Positions 19,884 to 29,966 of a stretch of 64,000 bases of DNA are shown piece by piece (position 1 is the first letter of the stretch; each line of letters starts with the position of its first letter). Both the position numbers and the translations under genes were made by a program. The stretch is from assembly GCA_033816765.1 (NCBI GenBank), contig CM066287.1, positions 6,014,001-6,078,000 of the forward strand, given 5' to 3'. The notes under the pieces are model-generated. The model had not been told where the DNA came from, did not search any database, and saw nothing but the letters and a program-made list of their open reading frames with translations. The stretch comes from Nothopassalora personata (lineage: Eukaryota > Ascomycota > Dothideomycetes > Mycosphaerellales > Mycosphaerellaceae).

Positions 19884-21356
19884 TTCCTGTCGTGCTCAAT
19901 CAACAGCACATACTCGGTACACTGCACGAGCAGTCGGTATGACGACTGCCGATCGTTGCAACAACAGTCACTGCATGCAGTCTGTAATGCCTAAGCGCAT
20001 TATGCCGTCACGACAGGTAAGTTGTTCGACTTCTATGTCCAGGTACGATCTAACCGAAAGACCAGGATCATCGAGCCTCACCCGATGCAGTACGATTTCG
20101 TCGTGGCACAGCATCCCTTCGCTTCCTCGGACGTTTTGGTACTACCTCTTAGAGTTCAGGCAAATCCAGGGACCACGGCAGACCATAAACCAGCACTCTG
20201 GACTCCGTGGCAAACTTGCTGTCGTACGCCGGACATTAGTGCCAACGGCCGCCGTTGAAAGCATTCGGCAATATCAACTTTCTTAGCTGCAGACGAAGGG
20301 CTGCAGTACTTTCGCCAACTGACATGCGCCTTGCTTGTCTGTTTTTGGATGGTGTCACAGAACACGATCAAGGATATGCCACCACGTCCAAATTCCGAGA
20401 GGTCGATGTAACACGGCCAGGCCACGTCAGGTACTGTTTCACTGATCAAACAGCCTCGGTGAATTGACACATCTAGCTGGAGTGACCGTGATACCCGATT
20501 CCGAATCACCCCAACGCGGCCGCGATATCGCACGACAATTGGCTTTGCGAACGGCTATCAGCAGTAGCACGTATTTTGTGCTACAGGCTATGGCAGAATA
20601 TGATTTACCACTGCTAGCGTAGAACCTTCGACTAACTACATACATCAATATATGAGGATCAAAAGCAGGGGGCCATACAAGGGGGTAATCCACATATATC
20701 GATGTATATAGTCATTCGAAGAATCTACGCTACCAAGGATAAATATGATTCTTGCTATAGCCTGTACATGACCATTTTCAAGGACGAACAAACGACCCGG
20801 CAGTCAATACCGGCATGTGAGGCAGGGATGCGGTCCCTAGCCCCGCGTCCTAGCAATCCGCGTGACCCACTGCGCCACCACCCTAAGGGATCTGCAGATC
20901 TATGTATATTGCGAGCGGAGATTGCGGGGCTTGATATTCGCAGGTGACGGTCAAAGATATGGATATACGGCCGGTTTCACGTCGGATCGGAACCCACTTT
21001 AATCCTTAACAAGGCCTAAAGCAGGCAAAGGGACGACAGAAACACCGCAAAAGCGCTAAGCGCAGTTCCATAAGATCCGGTAGAGCGTTCTTGTACCATC
21101 GATGCTAGTTAGGCTTTTCTTTCGGCCTTGCAGAACCCAGTCAAGCTGGTGGATTACGATCAGACGTGGGAAGAGACTGTATGACATATAATGCGAGAAG
21201 AAGTGGACGACGCGTCCGTATTTCTTGATCTCCTTGGGCGAGGTCACTTTTCTTGCTGCAGGTCACGACCTGTTGAAGAGCCATTGTCCTTCATCTTTGC
21301 CAATCGTTCCCCCTAAGGCCCTCGTCTCATCCAGGCAGCCCATCTCGCTCTCCACC
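19884..21356. other. Intergenic, 1.5 kb
   Basis: No protein-coding gene is convincing. It contains one tRNA-like Pol III promoter pattern (20,818-20,886, minus). Otherwise nothing is recognised. Confidence 0.5.
20818..20886 (-). other. tRNA-like / SINE-head-like Pol III promoter remnant
   Basis: On the minus strand a box A match (TGGCGCAGTGGG, 20878-20867) is followed 40 nt later by a box B-like sequence (GGGACCGCATCCC, 20837-20825), which is tRNA spacing. A 5-bp T stem with a 7-nt loop can be drawn, but the anticodon stem and acceptor stem do not form. It looks like a decayed tRNA or the head of a tRNA-derived SINE, not a working tRNA. Confidence 0.3.
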
Positions 21357-23131
21357 ATGGCCCTGTGCTCGCTCCTAGCTCTGGCCATGAGCATGACCTT
21401 CCCACTAACAACCGCAACACCAACACCCTTCAACACCACCAAATGCAGCCTATCTTACATCTCCTCCATCCTTCCACCCAACACCACCCTAACCTCAATA
21501 GCCTCCGTCCCAGAAAACTCAACCTACCACGTCCCCACCTCAGACATTGCCTACCCTACCTCTCCCACGCACCTCCGCGCCCTCTGCGCCCTCGAAATAA
21601 AACTCTCAACCTACTCCTTCGGCCTCTTCCTCCCAACCCAATGGAACTCCCGCTTCCTCGCCGTCGGCCAAAGCGGCTTCTCCGGAGGAATCAACTGGCG
21701 CGACATGGGCGCCGGAGTAGGCTATGGCTTCGCTACTATGAGCACCGACACGGGCCACTCCTCCATCTCCGCGGATGGGAAGTGGGCTGGCGGGAATGAA
21801 GGGGCGGTGCTGGATTGGGGTTACAGAGCTATGCACGGGTCGATTGTTGCCGCGAAAGAGGTGGTGGAGAAATTTTATGGTGAAGCAGCGGAGTGGAATT
21901 ATTACTCTGGGTGTTCGACGGGTGGGAGGCAGGGTTTGAAAGAGGTTCAGATGTTTCCGGACGAGTTTGATGGGGTGTTGGTTGGGGCGCCGGCGTGGTG
22001 GACTAGTCATTTGCAGACGTGGACGGTTAAGGCCGGGTTGGATAATATGCCGAATACGTCTGCGCGTTACATTCCGCCTGCGCTCTTTCCGGCGATTGGA
22101 GAGGAGGTGATTAGGCAGTGTGATGCGCAGGATGGGGTGAAGGATGGTATTGTGTCGAAGCCGGAGGGATGTGATTTCGTTCCTGAGGCTTTGCTTTGTA
22201 AGGATGGCGTGAAGAACCAGACGGCGGAAGGGTGTTTGACCGTGGAGCAGATTGGGACGCTGGGGAGGATTTATAATGATTATGTTGAGACGAATCAGGT
22301 TGGTCGAAGGCTCGTATTGGTTGGTGACGGCTATCGCTGACTGTGATATAGACGTTCGTCTTCCCGCACATCAACCTTGGCGCCGAATCGCAGTTTCAGG
22401 TCCTGATGAACGGCTCGAGGATCCATCCTCTGGGTACCGACTACGTTCGGTATTTCTTGCTGAACGATTCAACGTGGGATCCGGAGAACTTTGACTACCA
22501 AATTGTCCAGCTGGCCGATACTCTTCAGCCGGGCAATGCTACTGCCAACGACTTCGACATGAGGCCGTTCCACAACCGCGGTGGCAAGCTATTGCAGTAG
22601 GTTGGCTTTCGTGATGTGAACATTAAACAGCGAGCTGACTTGATCCTCTCCAGCTACCACGGCCTGGCGGATGGTGTCATCCCAACCGGCTCGTCCGAGT
22701 ACTTCTACCGACAAGTCCTGACCACCATGACACCCAAGGGCATCGAACTCGACTCCTGGTACCGCTACTTCCAGATCCCGGGAATGCAGCACTGTTCAGG
22801 CACGCCAAATGGCGTCAACGCACCTTGGTATATAGCCGGAGGGAGCCAAGCTGCCAGTCTCGACAGTAGCATCAGTGGAGTGCCTGGCTTCCGAGACGCG
22901 GAGCATGATGCTCTTCTGGCTTTGATGGAGTGGACCGAAAAGGGTAAGGCGCCTGAGCAGATCATTGCGACCAAGTGGAACAATGATGCGCTTCAGGACA
23001 AGGTGCTGAGGCAGCGGCCGATTTGTCCGTTCCCACAGCATGCTGAGTATAATGGGAAGGGGGACATCGACGACCCGTCGTCTTGGACGTGTGGGTCGGA
23101 GTTCAGCTTGCAGAGGCAGGGGTCGTATTGA
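21357..23131 (+). CDS. Secreted tannase/feruloyl esterase
   Basis: Exons 21357-22298, 22352-22596 and 22654-23131 give 554 residues. The start has the context CACCATGG and opens a signal peptide (MALCSLLALAMSMTF). The nucleophile motif GCSTGGRQG lies near 185-193 and its Cys186 pairs with the Cys of GMQHC near the C-terminus, the CS-D-HC triad typical of this family. The second splice restores GKLLHYHGLADG, which holds the catalytic Asp region. These enzymes cut ester bonds of feruloyl-arabinoxylan or gallotannin; the substrate cannot be fixed from sequence. Several N-glycosylation sequons fit secretion. The role is probably plant cell-wall or tannin degradation. Confidence 0.93.
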
Positions 23132-24132
23132 GAGAGCGCTTCGTCGCTTTGAACGCGTGAGCTGTTGCTCAGGCACGCGGGCGGGCTAATGCCTTGCACA
23201 CCAGGTAGCAAAACGCATGAGACACGTCTCGCTGTGAGTTCCAAAGAAGCCGTAGTCTCGGCCAATTTTGTTTAATGATAGCGTTATGTGCAATTTTAGG
23301 GTAAGTATCTTAGATGGTGTACATTGCTTAGTACTATAGGAAGCGCAGTGCGGGGTATTCACCTCCAGGGCCAAGAGTTATGTGACTATGGAACACGTGA
23401 CCGATCCGGCTTCAAATGCGAGTCTAAGGACCGTAACACGCAAGTGGGGAGAGGCATTTGACAGCTTGGTCGGTCGCCTAAGCTCGTGGAATGCCGGGAC
23501 GTCGAGGCGCGTTCGATTCGAATCAATTCAAAAAGTCTGTGCTGCTGTGGATAGACTGTGAACGTTGCGGATTGAATCTGTTGTGGTACCACCCTAACCA
23601 CTCCAACATGATCCGAGCCCTTCGCACTTCAGTGGGTCGGTGGAGTGTAATTTTCATGGAGCATCACGTTGCGGCGCGCGATTGCTTCGAACATGCTCGC
23701 AAGGTCCAGGCTAGCGTCGACGGATTGTGAACGTATCAAAGCTGTATCCGTGGACCGGCATCCAAAAGCTGACCAGTTGCGGCATGCAGCATGCCACAAG
23801 AGCGGACCCATGGCCTGGTCGCCGACAGATTTGGTGAAGCAGCGCGGTGCGACACGACACCGCTTCGACTCCGCTGATGCGGTCCAGGCTGCTGAGAGCA
23901 GATTGTGGATTCCTGGAACCTAGCGAGTGCGGAAATCGTGGGTTCCATGGGTACAAGAGTTGAATCATGCTGAGACCTGGTGTGGAAGCGGCTCTGCACT
24001 TTGGCCACACGGCGAGCGGCGTCGCGGTATTGCTTCAATCGTGCTCACAAGATCTATGCTATGGGATGCATAGTCCGCATCGTAGGTGACTTCGTTCGTC
24101 AAAAGCCTTGTTCCAGACTAGCCGGTAGGGCC
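23132..24132. other. Intergenic, 1 kb
   Basis: No convincing gene. Two stretches (about 23,671-23,705 and 24,015-24,050) look weakly alike, each containing an ATTGCTTC...TGCTC-CAAG pattern, perhaps an old local duplication. Nothing else recognised. Confidence 0.4.
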
Positions 24133-25389
24133 CTACTCCATGCCCTCCATCAAGCTGACCTTGTCCAGCACCATACCTCTGACGCCGACCCACTCTCTCA
24201 AGCTTTCCCAATCTTCACCCTCCTCCTCACCTCTCTTCTCGACTTCTCTAAATCCCCACGCGCCAGCAACCTTGTCAATAGCTGCTCGCTCCTCCTCCCT
24301 GATCCATCTCTCCCAAAGTGGCACGCCACTAGCCCATGTAACGCGGTCCATCTGGTCATTTGCAGTAGTGACCGCCACGTAGCCGACCATACTGACTGCA
24401 CCGACATAAGTCATCATCCCCGCGAAGGCGATGCCAGTGGCTGTGCTTGGATCCATAGTTTGCTGCATTGCTGAGAATGACGAAGAGAGTGTGTAAACCG
24501 CCACGGGAGCCAGACCAAGGCCTACCATTGGAATTGCAGCCTGGCGCAGTGTCTTAGCTTTCTTGAAGGCCAGTGTGCTAAAAGACGTGGTGATGACATC
24601 AATAGCCAAGGGCAAGTTGTGTGACTTGATTGCTGCATCTAGGGCAACATTGGCAGTCTTCGAGTCAATAGCGGCATTGACCTTGTCTGGAGAAGCAGCC
24701 GCGTACTCGACTTCGCTGGCACCCTTTAAGGTCGGCACAGGTTTCCGTGCGTAGAGATCGAAGACATCTGGGAAGCTTGACGGCTGTTCCAAGAGGCTCT
24801 GCAGTTCCACGTAGGCCTTCAGTATTGAGGGAGCGATGAACACATCTGGATGTCGGACGATCTCTTCTGCCTTCTCGCTGATCAAATCCAAGATGCTAGC
24901 CTTTGATATGTGGGCAGGATGCTGTCGGGCATTGACGCTCCCTAGAAGTGCAGATGTCGCCGTTTCCTGCTGAGACTTTGCGGAGACCTTGGGCTTCAGG
25001 ACACCTTCAGGACCTCGCTCATCCACCATCACCTTCGCCAGTGCCTGAAGTTGTTCCAAGACATAGAGCACTCTCTGCTCTGAGGGCAGCTTACCATCCT
25101 CAGGTCTCAGCACAGACGCTACCAGCTCTTGTACGCGACTGTGGGCGGCATTGAGATCGAATGACTGGGCAGCTGCGGGTCGATGGGTTCCGGTGGCTAG
25201 TCGTCTGATCCGCTGTATGCGTGCAGTCTGCGGAGTGTATGCTGTACTTCGACGTGCTAGTGGGACTGTCGCAAAGGTGCTCCTGGCAGTCGGTGCGATT
25301 GGCGCGAGCTGCCGAAGCTTTGAAGCATTCTTCGGCTGTCGCAGTATCGGAAGACAGTCCTGGCAGACTGCGATCCTTCTGAGCTTCAT
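24133..25389 (-). CDS. Mitochondrial membrane protein, family not recognised
   Basis: 418 residues, intronless, starting at the ATG of MKLRRIAVC. The first 75 residues are strongly basic with many Arg, Ala, Ser and Thr and no run of acids, a mitochondrial presequence. A helical, soluble middle part (residues 80-280) is followed by two probable membrane segments: QAAIPMVGLGLAPVAVYTL and GIAFAGMMTYVGAVSMVGY. The tail is acidic and Glu/Trp-rich. The gene looks genuine from its composition and length but I could not assign a function. It is divergent from verprolin with 298 bp between the start codons. Confidence 0.75.
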   Translation of the reverse strand: MKLRRIAVCQDCLPILRQPKNASKLRQLAPIAPTARSTFATVPLARRSTAYTPQTARIQRIRRLATGTHRPAAAQSFDLNAAHSRVQELVASVLRPEDGKLPSEQRVLYVLEQLQALAKVMVDERGPEGVLKPKVSAKSQQETATSALLGSVNARQHPAHISKASILDLISEKAEEIVRHPDVFIAPSILKAYVELQSLLEQPSSFPDVFDLYARKPVPTLKGASEVEYAAASPDKVNAAIDSKTANVALDAAIKSHNLPLAIDVITTSFSTLAFKKAKTLRQAAIPMVGLGLAPVAVYTLSSSFSAMQQTMDPSTATGIAFAGMMTYVGAVSMVGYVAVTTANDQMDRVTWASGVPLWERWIREEERAAIDKVAGAWGFREVEKRGEEEGEDWESLREWVGVRGMVLDKVSLMEGME

Positions 25390-25687
25390 TGTCGGCGGTG
25401 GTCGATTGTTTGTTACTGTACCAGTGCACTGGACGTGTTCACACTTGCTCCACAGTCGGAGTTCGGCAGCGCAGCGCATGTGGCAGGGCTGACCTCTACG
25501 ACATCCGCCAAGCACATCAGGTACCCATCGCAAAAGACCATCCATTGCACATCCTGCACACTTTTGATGCGCTCAAGGCGTTTTCTATATACTGTTCTCT
25601 TGCACGTACACGTACGATAGCGCCCAGGCACCAGTAACGCGCCCTTTATATTGATAGCAGCCAAACGACCGGGCATAAGGCGCAACC

Positions 25688-27373
25688 ATGCCTGGACCAC
25701 CTCCTCCACCACCGCCGCCTCCCATGCCGGGAGCAGCAGGAGGTACGTGAAAGACGTAGGGAGGACTGGGTACAGTGTAGCTGACAGCACATAGGCCCTC
25801 CTCCTCCTCCACCTATGCCACCGCCAGGCAACCTACCTGCGAGACCGGCTGCGAAGGAAGTGAAAGGAAGAGTATGTCTACCTGGAGGCTGAGTCGGATT
25901 CTGGGTCACGTTCTGAGCAAATGAAGAGCCAGAATTGCATGCTGACGTAATGCACAGGGCGCACTGTTGGGCGACATTCAGAAGGGCACGCGACTCAAGA
26001 AAGTCACACAAATCAACGACAGATCCGCGCCGATGGTCGACAAGCCTAAAGACTCAGGAGGACCACCAACCGGAGGAGCACCGCCTGTCCCAGGAGGCCT
26101 GAGACCGCCGGCACCACCTGGCGCAAACAGAGCGAGGAGTAACAGCGATCAGCCAAGCAACGCAGCACCAGGAGGGGTGATGGATGCAGCACCGCAGCTG
26201 GGAGGATTGTTTGCGGGAGGGATGCCGAAACTGAAGAAGGCGAGTGGAGGCATAAACATGTACGATTCCGATCCGGAGAGCAACACAACGAAGAAGAGCC
26301 CTCCGCGAGCAGCAGCGCCGCCGGTACCGAATGGCACACCACCTGCGCGACCTGGGGCAGCACCTCCGCCATTGCCTCCAAGTGCAGCCCCAGCAATACC
26401 GTCAGTCGCTGCGCTGAAGAACAGCTTAAGACCTACAAGCACGCATTCGTTACCCGACGCTGCGATACACAAACCTAAACCACCTCCGCCGATAGGGAAG
26501 AAGCCACCCATTCCACCACCAGCATCTCGAAAACCATCCGGTTTGAGCTCTGCATCGACAACGAACCTCAATCCTCCATCGGCACCTCCACCAAGGCCTT
26601 CTTCTAGCCCTTCACCCTCGGGCCTACCTCCTCCGCCGCCACTGCCTCAAAGTGCCCCGAGACCGCCTCCGGCGCCAATATCAAGAGCTGCTCCCACGCC
26701 TCCAGCGCCCGCGGCGCCTCCTCCACCTCCAACTCCACAATCACGGATCACGAAGGTACAGGACGATGACGAGTACGACCCGTACCGATATGATAGTAAT
26801 TCATCTCGAGGACCGCCCGTAGCTCCTCCACTGCCGCCTCCACAAACGAATGGGCATAAAGAACCGTCTTTAGCGCAGCAGGCGGCTTTGAATGCATTTG
26901 GCATGTACTCACCAGCATCACAACCTCTTCCGCCTCCGCCTGGAGCTGCTCCTTCGCGGCCGAACACTTCATCTGGCCCTCCTGCACCACCTCCGCCGCC
27001 TCCAATGGGCAGGAATAACAGTCAGCCCCCTGCGCCACCGCCACCGCCAACGCCCAAGGCAAGCACTCCTGGAGGAATACCGACAGCGGGGGGCATGAGT
27101 CTTGGTCAGATAAGTCAATCTACGACAGATCTGCCGACGAGGATGCCCACCATGGACGCTTCTGCTTACACGCTCACAAACGGACGAGCGAGAGCAGATT
27201 CGGCGCCGAAGGGTCAAGCTGGTTCTGGAGGCAGATACGTTGTGCAAGACTCGAGGTGGAAGTTTCAGAGCGACGACTCGCTACCCAAGCCACGAGACTT
27301 CACTGGTGGGCCCAAGAGATATCGTGCTGGAAGAGGGAGCAGTGTTCCCCTTGATTTGAGCTTGTTTGAATAG
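25688..27373 (+). CDS. VRP1: Verprolin / WIP homologue
   Basis: Exons 25688-25742, 25795-25871 and 25958-27373 give 515 residues. It begins MPGPPPPPPPPP, continues with Pro-rich sequence and has a WH2 actin-binding motif (ALLGDIQKGTRLKKVT, about residues 46-61) created at the junction with exon 3. The centre is a long proline-rich region with profilin/SH3-type PPPPP stretches. Near the C-terminus RWKFQSDDSLPKPRDF matches the WASP-binding region of WIP. Verprolin links WASP (Las17) and type I myosin to Arp2/3-driven actin assembly at endocytic sites. Both small 5' exons were placed by splice signals, phase and the motif they restore. Confidence 0.92.
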
Positions 27374-27762
27374 AGAGCGTCAAAATGTTGTGCAGCGTTC
27401 ACGCGGACGCCTTGTCATGAGTATCAGCAAAGCAGTCTCGAGCCAAGCATTGTATAGAATGAGATCATTACCTTCACTGTCCTGTCGCGTGTGTTCTCCC
27501 GTGAAAATTGCCGTGTCCTGAGGTGTTTTGTGGCTGTTCACTATCACAAGAAGCTAAGCCGTCGCGGGGACCCTGAATTGGGCATCATCCTTTGATTATT
27601 GACGGAGCGTCTGCACTTGTCCTCTACACTCCTTTTCGGCGGCCGTTCTGAGAACCACGCTGTACATATTGCCTCGAACCTTGGGATCTGACTTACACCT
27701 TCGGCCTACTTCAACATCGCTGCGCGTCCTCAAGTCACACAAGGCACGAGCAATCTGCAACC
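27374..27762. other. Intergenic
   Basis: 389 bp between co-directional genes; terminator and promoter region. No feature identified. Confidence 0.5.
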
Positions 27763-29490
27763 ATGTCCCGTCGACCAGCGGGCCCAGACAAGGCGGAGCA
27801 GAACCGTGCAACACTGAAGCAACTCGTCAAGCTCGAAGCGAACAAGACATGCTCAGACTGCAAACGCAACAAGCATCCACGATGGGCGAGCTGGAATCTT
27901 GGTGTCTTCATCTGCATTCGATGTTCGGGCATTCACCGCGGCATGGGCACACACATCTCGAGAGTCAAGTCGGTCGATCTGGACTCATGGACGGACGAGC
28001 AGATGCAGAGCATGATCAAGTGGGGCAATGCAAGAGCGAACAAATACTGGGAGCACAAGCTGGCAGAAGGGCACGTACCGAACGAGGCCAAGATCGAGAA
28101 CTTCATCCGAACGAAGTATGACAGCAAGCGGTGGGTTATGGATGGGCCTATGCCCGATCCGAGCACATTGGACGACGGCAACGACGACGATGTGCCGTTG
28201 AATGTGGTGCAAGAGAAGGTCAGGGAGAGAGAGCGAAGTGCTAGTATACGGAATGGAGGTGGAGCTGGAATCGTGCCTCCTCCATCGAGAGCACCACAGA
28301 TGGACCTTTTCGGAGACGATCCAGCGCCTCAGCCTGCACGACCAAACACAACTGAGCCTTCGGTCAGTAGGCCGGGTCCACCCAAAGCACCTGCAGCCGC
28401 GCCCAAGCAGACCAAGCCTGGCGAAAGCTTACTGGGATTGGACTTCTTTGGCGGAACACAATCAGCAGCACCAGCAAGACCATCGAGCACCGGTCCAAGT
28501 ACTCATGGAGGCGCGCCGGAGCGATCAAATCTCAAGCAGTCAATCTTGTCTCTTTACGCATCGAAGCCCGCCGCACCTGCACCACAGCCTGCTGCCGACG
28601 CCTTCTCGGGAATGCAATCTTCCCCTCTGGCTTCCCCAACACAGCAGCAATCCAATGCTCAAGCACTGGGTGGTCTGGGAGATGCATTCGGCTCTCTGTC
28701 ATTCGGTGCGCCAGCAGCTCAGCCAAAGCCTACACCATTCTCCAACTTTGCACCTCCAAGTGGCCACTCAAGACAAGCCTCGCAAGTGAAATCTCCGCCT
28801 CCACTATCAGGTGGTGGATTCTTCGATGCTAAGCCTGCGCCACCGCCCAAGCAGACTCCACCTCCCGTACAAAAGACTACGACACGACAACCAAGTAACA
28901 GCTTCGGAGCCGACTTCGGCGACTTCTCCTCAGCACCATCAGCGGCCCCTGCGAAGAGTCCCCCAGCTGCAAGCAGCTCAATGGGGGATCTATTCGACAT
29001 GTCATCCCCGGCGCCTCAACCGACATCAGCCGCGCAGCCACAGCCTGTACAACCACAAATCAATTATTCGGCTTTCAACCTCTCGCAGCCAACACCAGCC
29101 TCAGCGCCCGCGCCAAAGGCCGCGCCAACGACCTCGAGCTTCGCGATGAGTAGTAACGATGTTTGGGGCTCGAACGATGCTTGGGCAACAGCAGATCCCG
29201 CACCAGTAGCTGCAAAGCCCGCGCCACCACAAGAAGCGACTTCGCCATCAACTTTCAAATCAGCTCCCGCGCCAGCAATCACCAGCGTTCAGACGCCTTT
29301 CGACTCTGGTTGGGGCAATCCAGAGCCGGCCAAGCCTGCTGTATCCACTAGTGCAAGCGGCTTCTCCGTGCAGCAGGACGAAGAGTTTGGCGGCTGGAAT
29401 CACGCAAGCCCCGTCGCTACTACTTCCGGTCCTAAGCAGGGCGGTCTGGGTGGCAACCAGGACGATTTGTTTGGAAACGTGTGGGGATAG
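27763..29490 (+). CDS. Arf GTPase-activating protein (Age2/SMAP type)
   Basis: 575 residues without introns. The Arf-GAP zinc finger sits at the N-terminus with Cys30, Cys33, Cys51 and Cys54 and the arginine finger in GIHRGMG (Arg59), followed by SVDLDSW. After about residue 150 the protein is a low-complexity Pro/Ala/Ser/Gln-rich tail with short DLFGDD, DLFDMS and DDLFGN motifs, which resemble clathrin/adaptor-binding sequences. This layout fits Age2/SMAP proteins acting at the trans-Golgi and endosomes to switch off Arf1. The zinc-finger call is firm; the subfamily is inferred. Confidence 0.9.
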   Translation: MSRRPAGPDKAEQNRATLKQLVKLEANKTCSDCKRNKHPRWASWNLGVFICIRCSGIHRGMGTHISRVKSVDLDSWTDEQMQSMIKWGNARANKYWEHKLAEGHVPNEAKIENFIRTKYDSKRWVMDGPMPDPSTLDDGNDDDVPLNVVQEKVRERERSASIRNGGGAGIVPPPSRAPQMDLFGDDPAPQPARPNTTEPSVSRPGPPKAPAAAPKQTKPGESLLGLDFFGGTQSAAPARPSSTGPSTHGGAPERSNLKQSILSLYASKPAAPAPQPAADAFSGMQSSPLASPTQQQSNAQALGGLGDAFGSLSFGAPAAQPKPTPFSNFAPPSGHSRQASQVKSPPPLSGGGFFDAKPAPPPKQTPPPVQKTTTRQPSNSFGADFGDFSSAPSAAPAKSPPAASSSMGDLFDMSSPAPQPTSAAQPQPVQPQINYSAFNLSQPTPASAPAPKAAPTTSSFAMSSNDVWGSNDAWATADPAPVAAKPAPPQEATSPSTFKSAPAPAITSVQTPFDSGWGNPEPAKPAVSTSASGFSVQQDEEFGGWNHASPVATTSGPKQGGLGGNQDDLFGNVWG

Positions 29491-29966
29491 CACCTCTTGG
29501 TTTGCGGTAGAGACTGTCGATATAAGGACTATAGCACTTCAGGGTAGCATGGCGTGGAGAATGATATCAATTTTACTGCATCGAGAATACTCAATGTCAC
29601 TGGCGTGTTTTAACAAGCCGCGGCTGAAGTATGACCGCTGCGCGATGCCTTCAGCTGTGTGGATACTGTAGAGTGTCTCGAAGCGATCCGTGGCATCGGC
29701 ACAGTACATAAATGCTTTTGCCCGATCTCTGTCACGTGACAGGCTTACCTCTCTTAAGCTTTTTTGAGCTTCAAACTCCACTTTGAATACGGCCGTTCAA
29801 CCACGGCCACATCGCCATGAGCCTCGCGCTGCTGTCTTGATAACTCTTCGCGGCGCTATACTAATTTTCCGCAATAGTGGATGGGCTGTAGCTACGCACT
29901 CCGCTCCTTGCCCATCGAGCGCGCCATTCATTGACCGAAACAACAATTATCACCTACGCATCAAAC
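29491..29966. other. Intergenic
   Basis: 476 bp; no gene or repeat recognised. It should contain the PRP40 promoter. Confidence 0.5.

Noticed and set aside
26149..26967. Gly/Ala-rich antisense frames in verprolin
   Set aside because: Reverse reading of proline codons.
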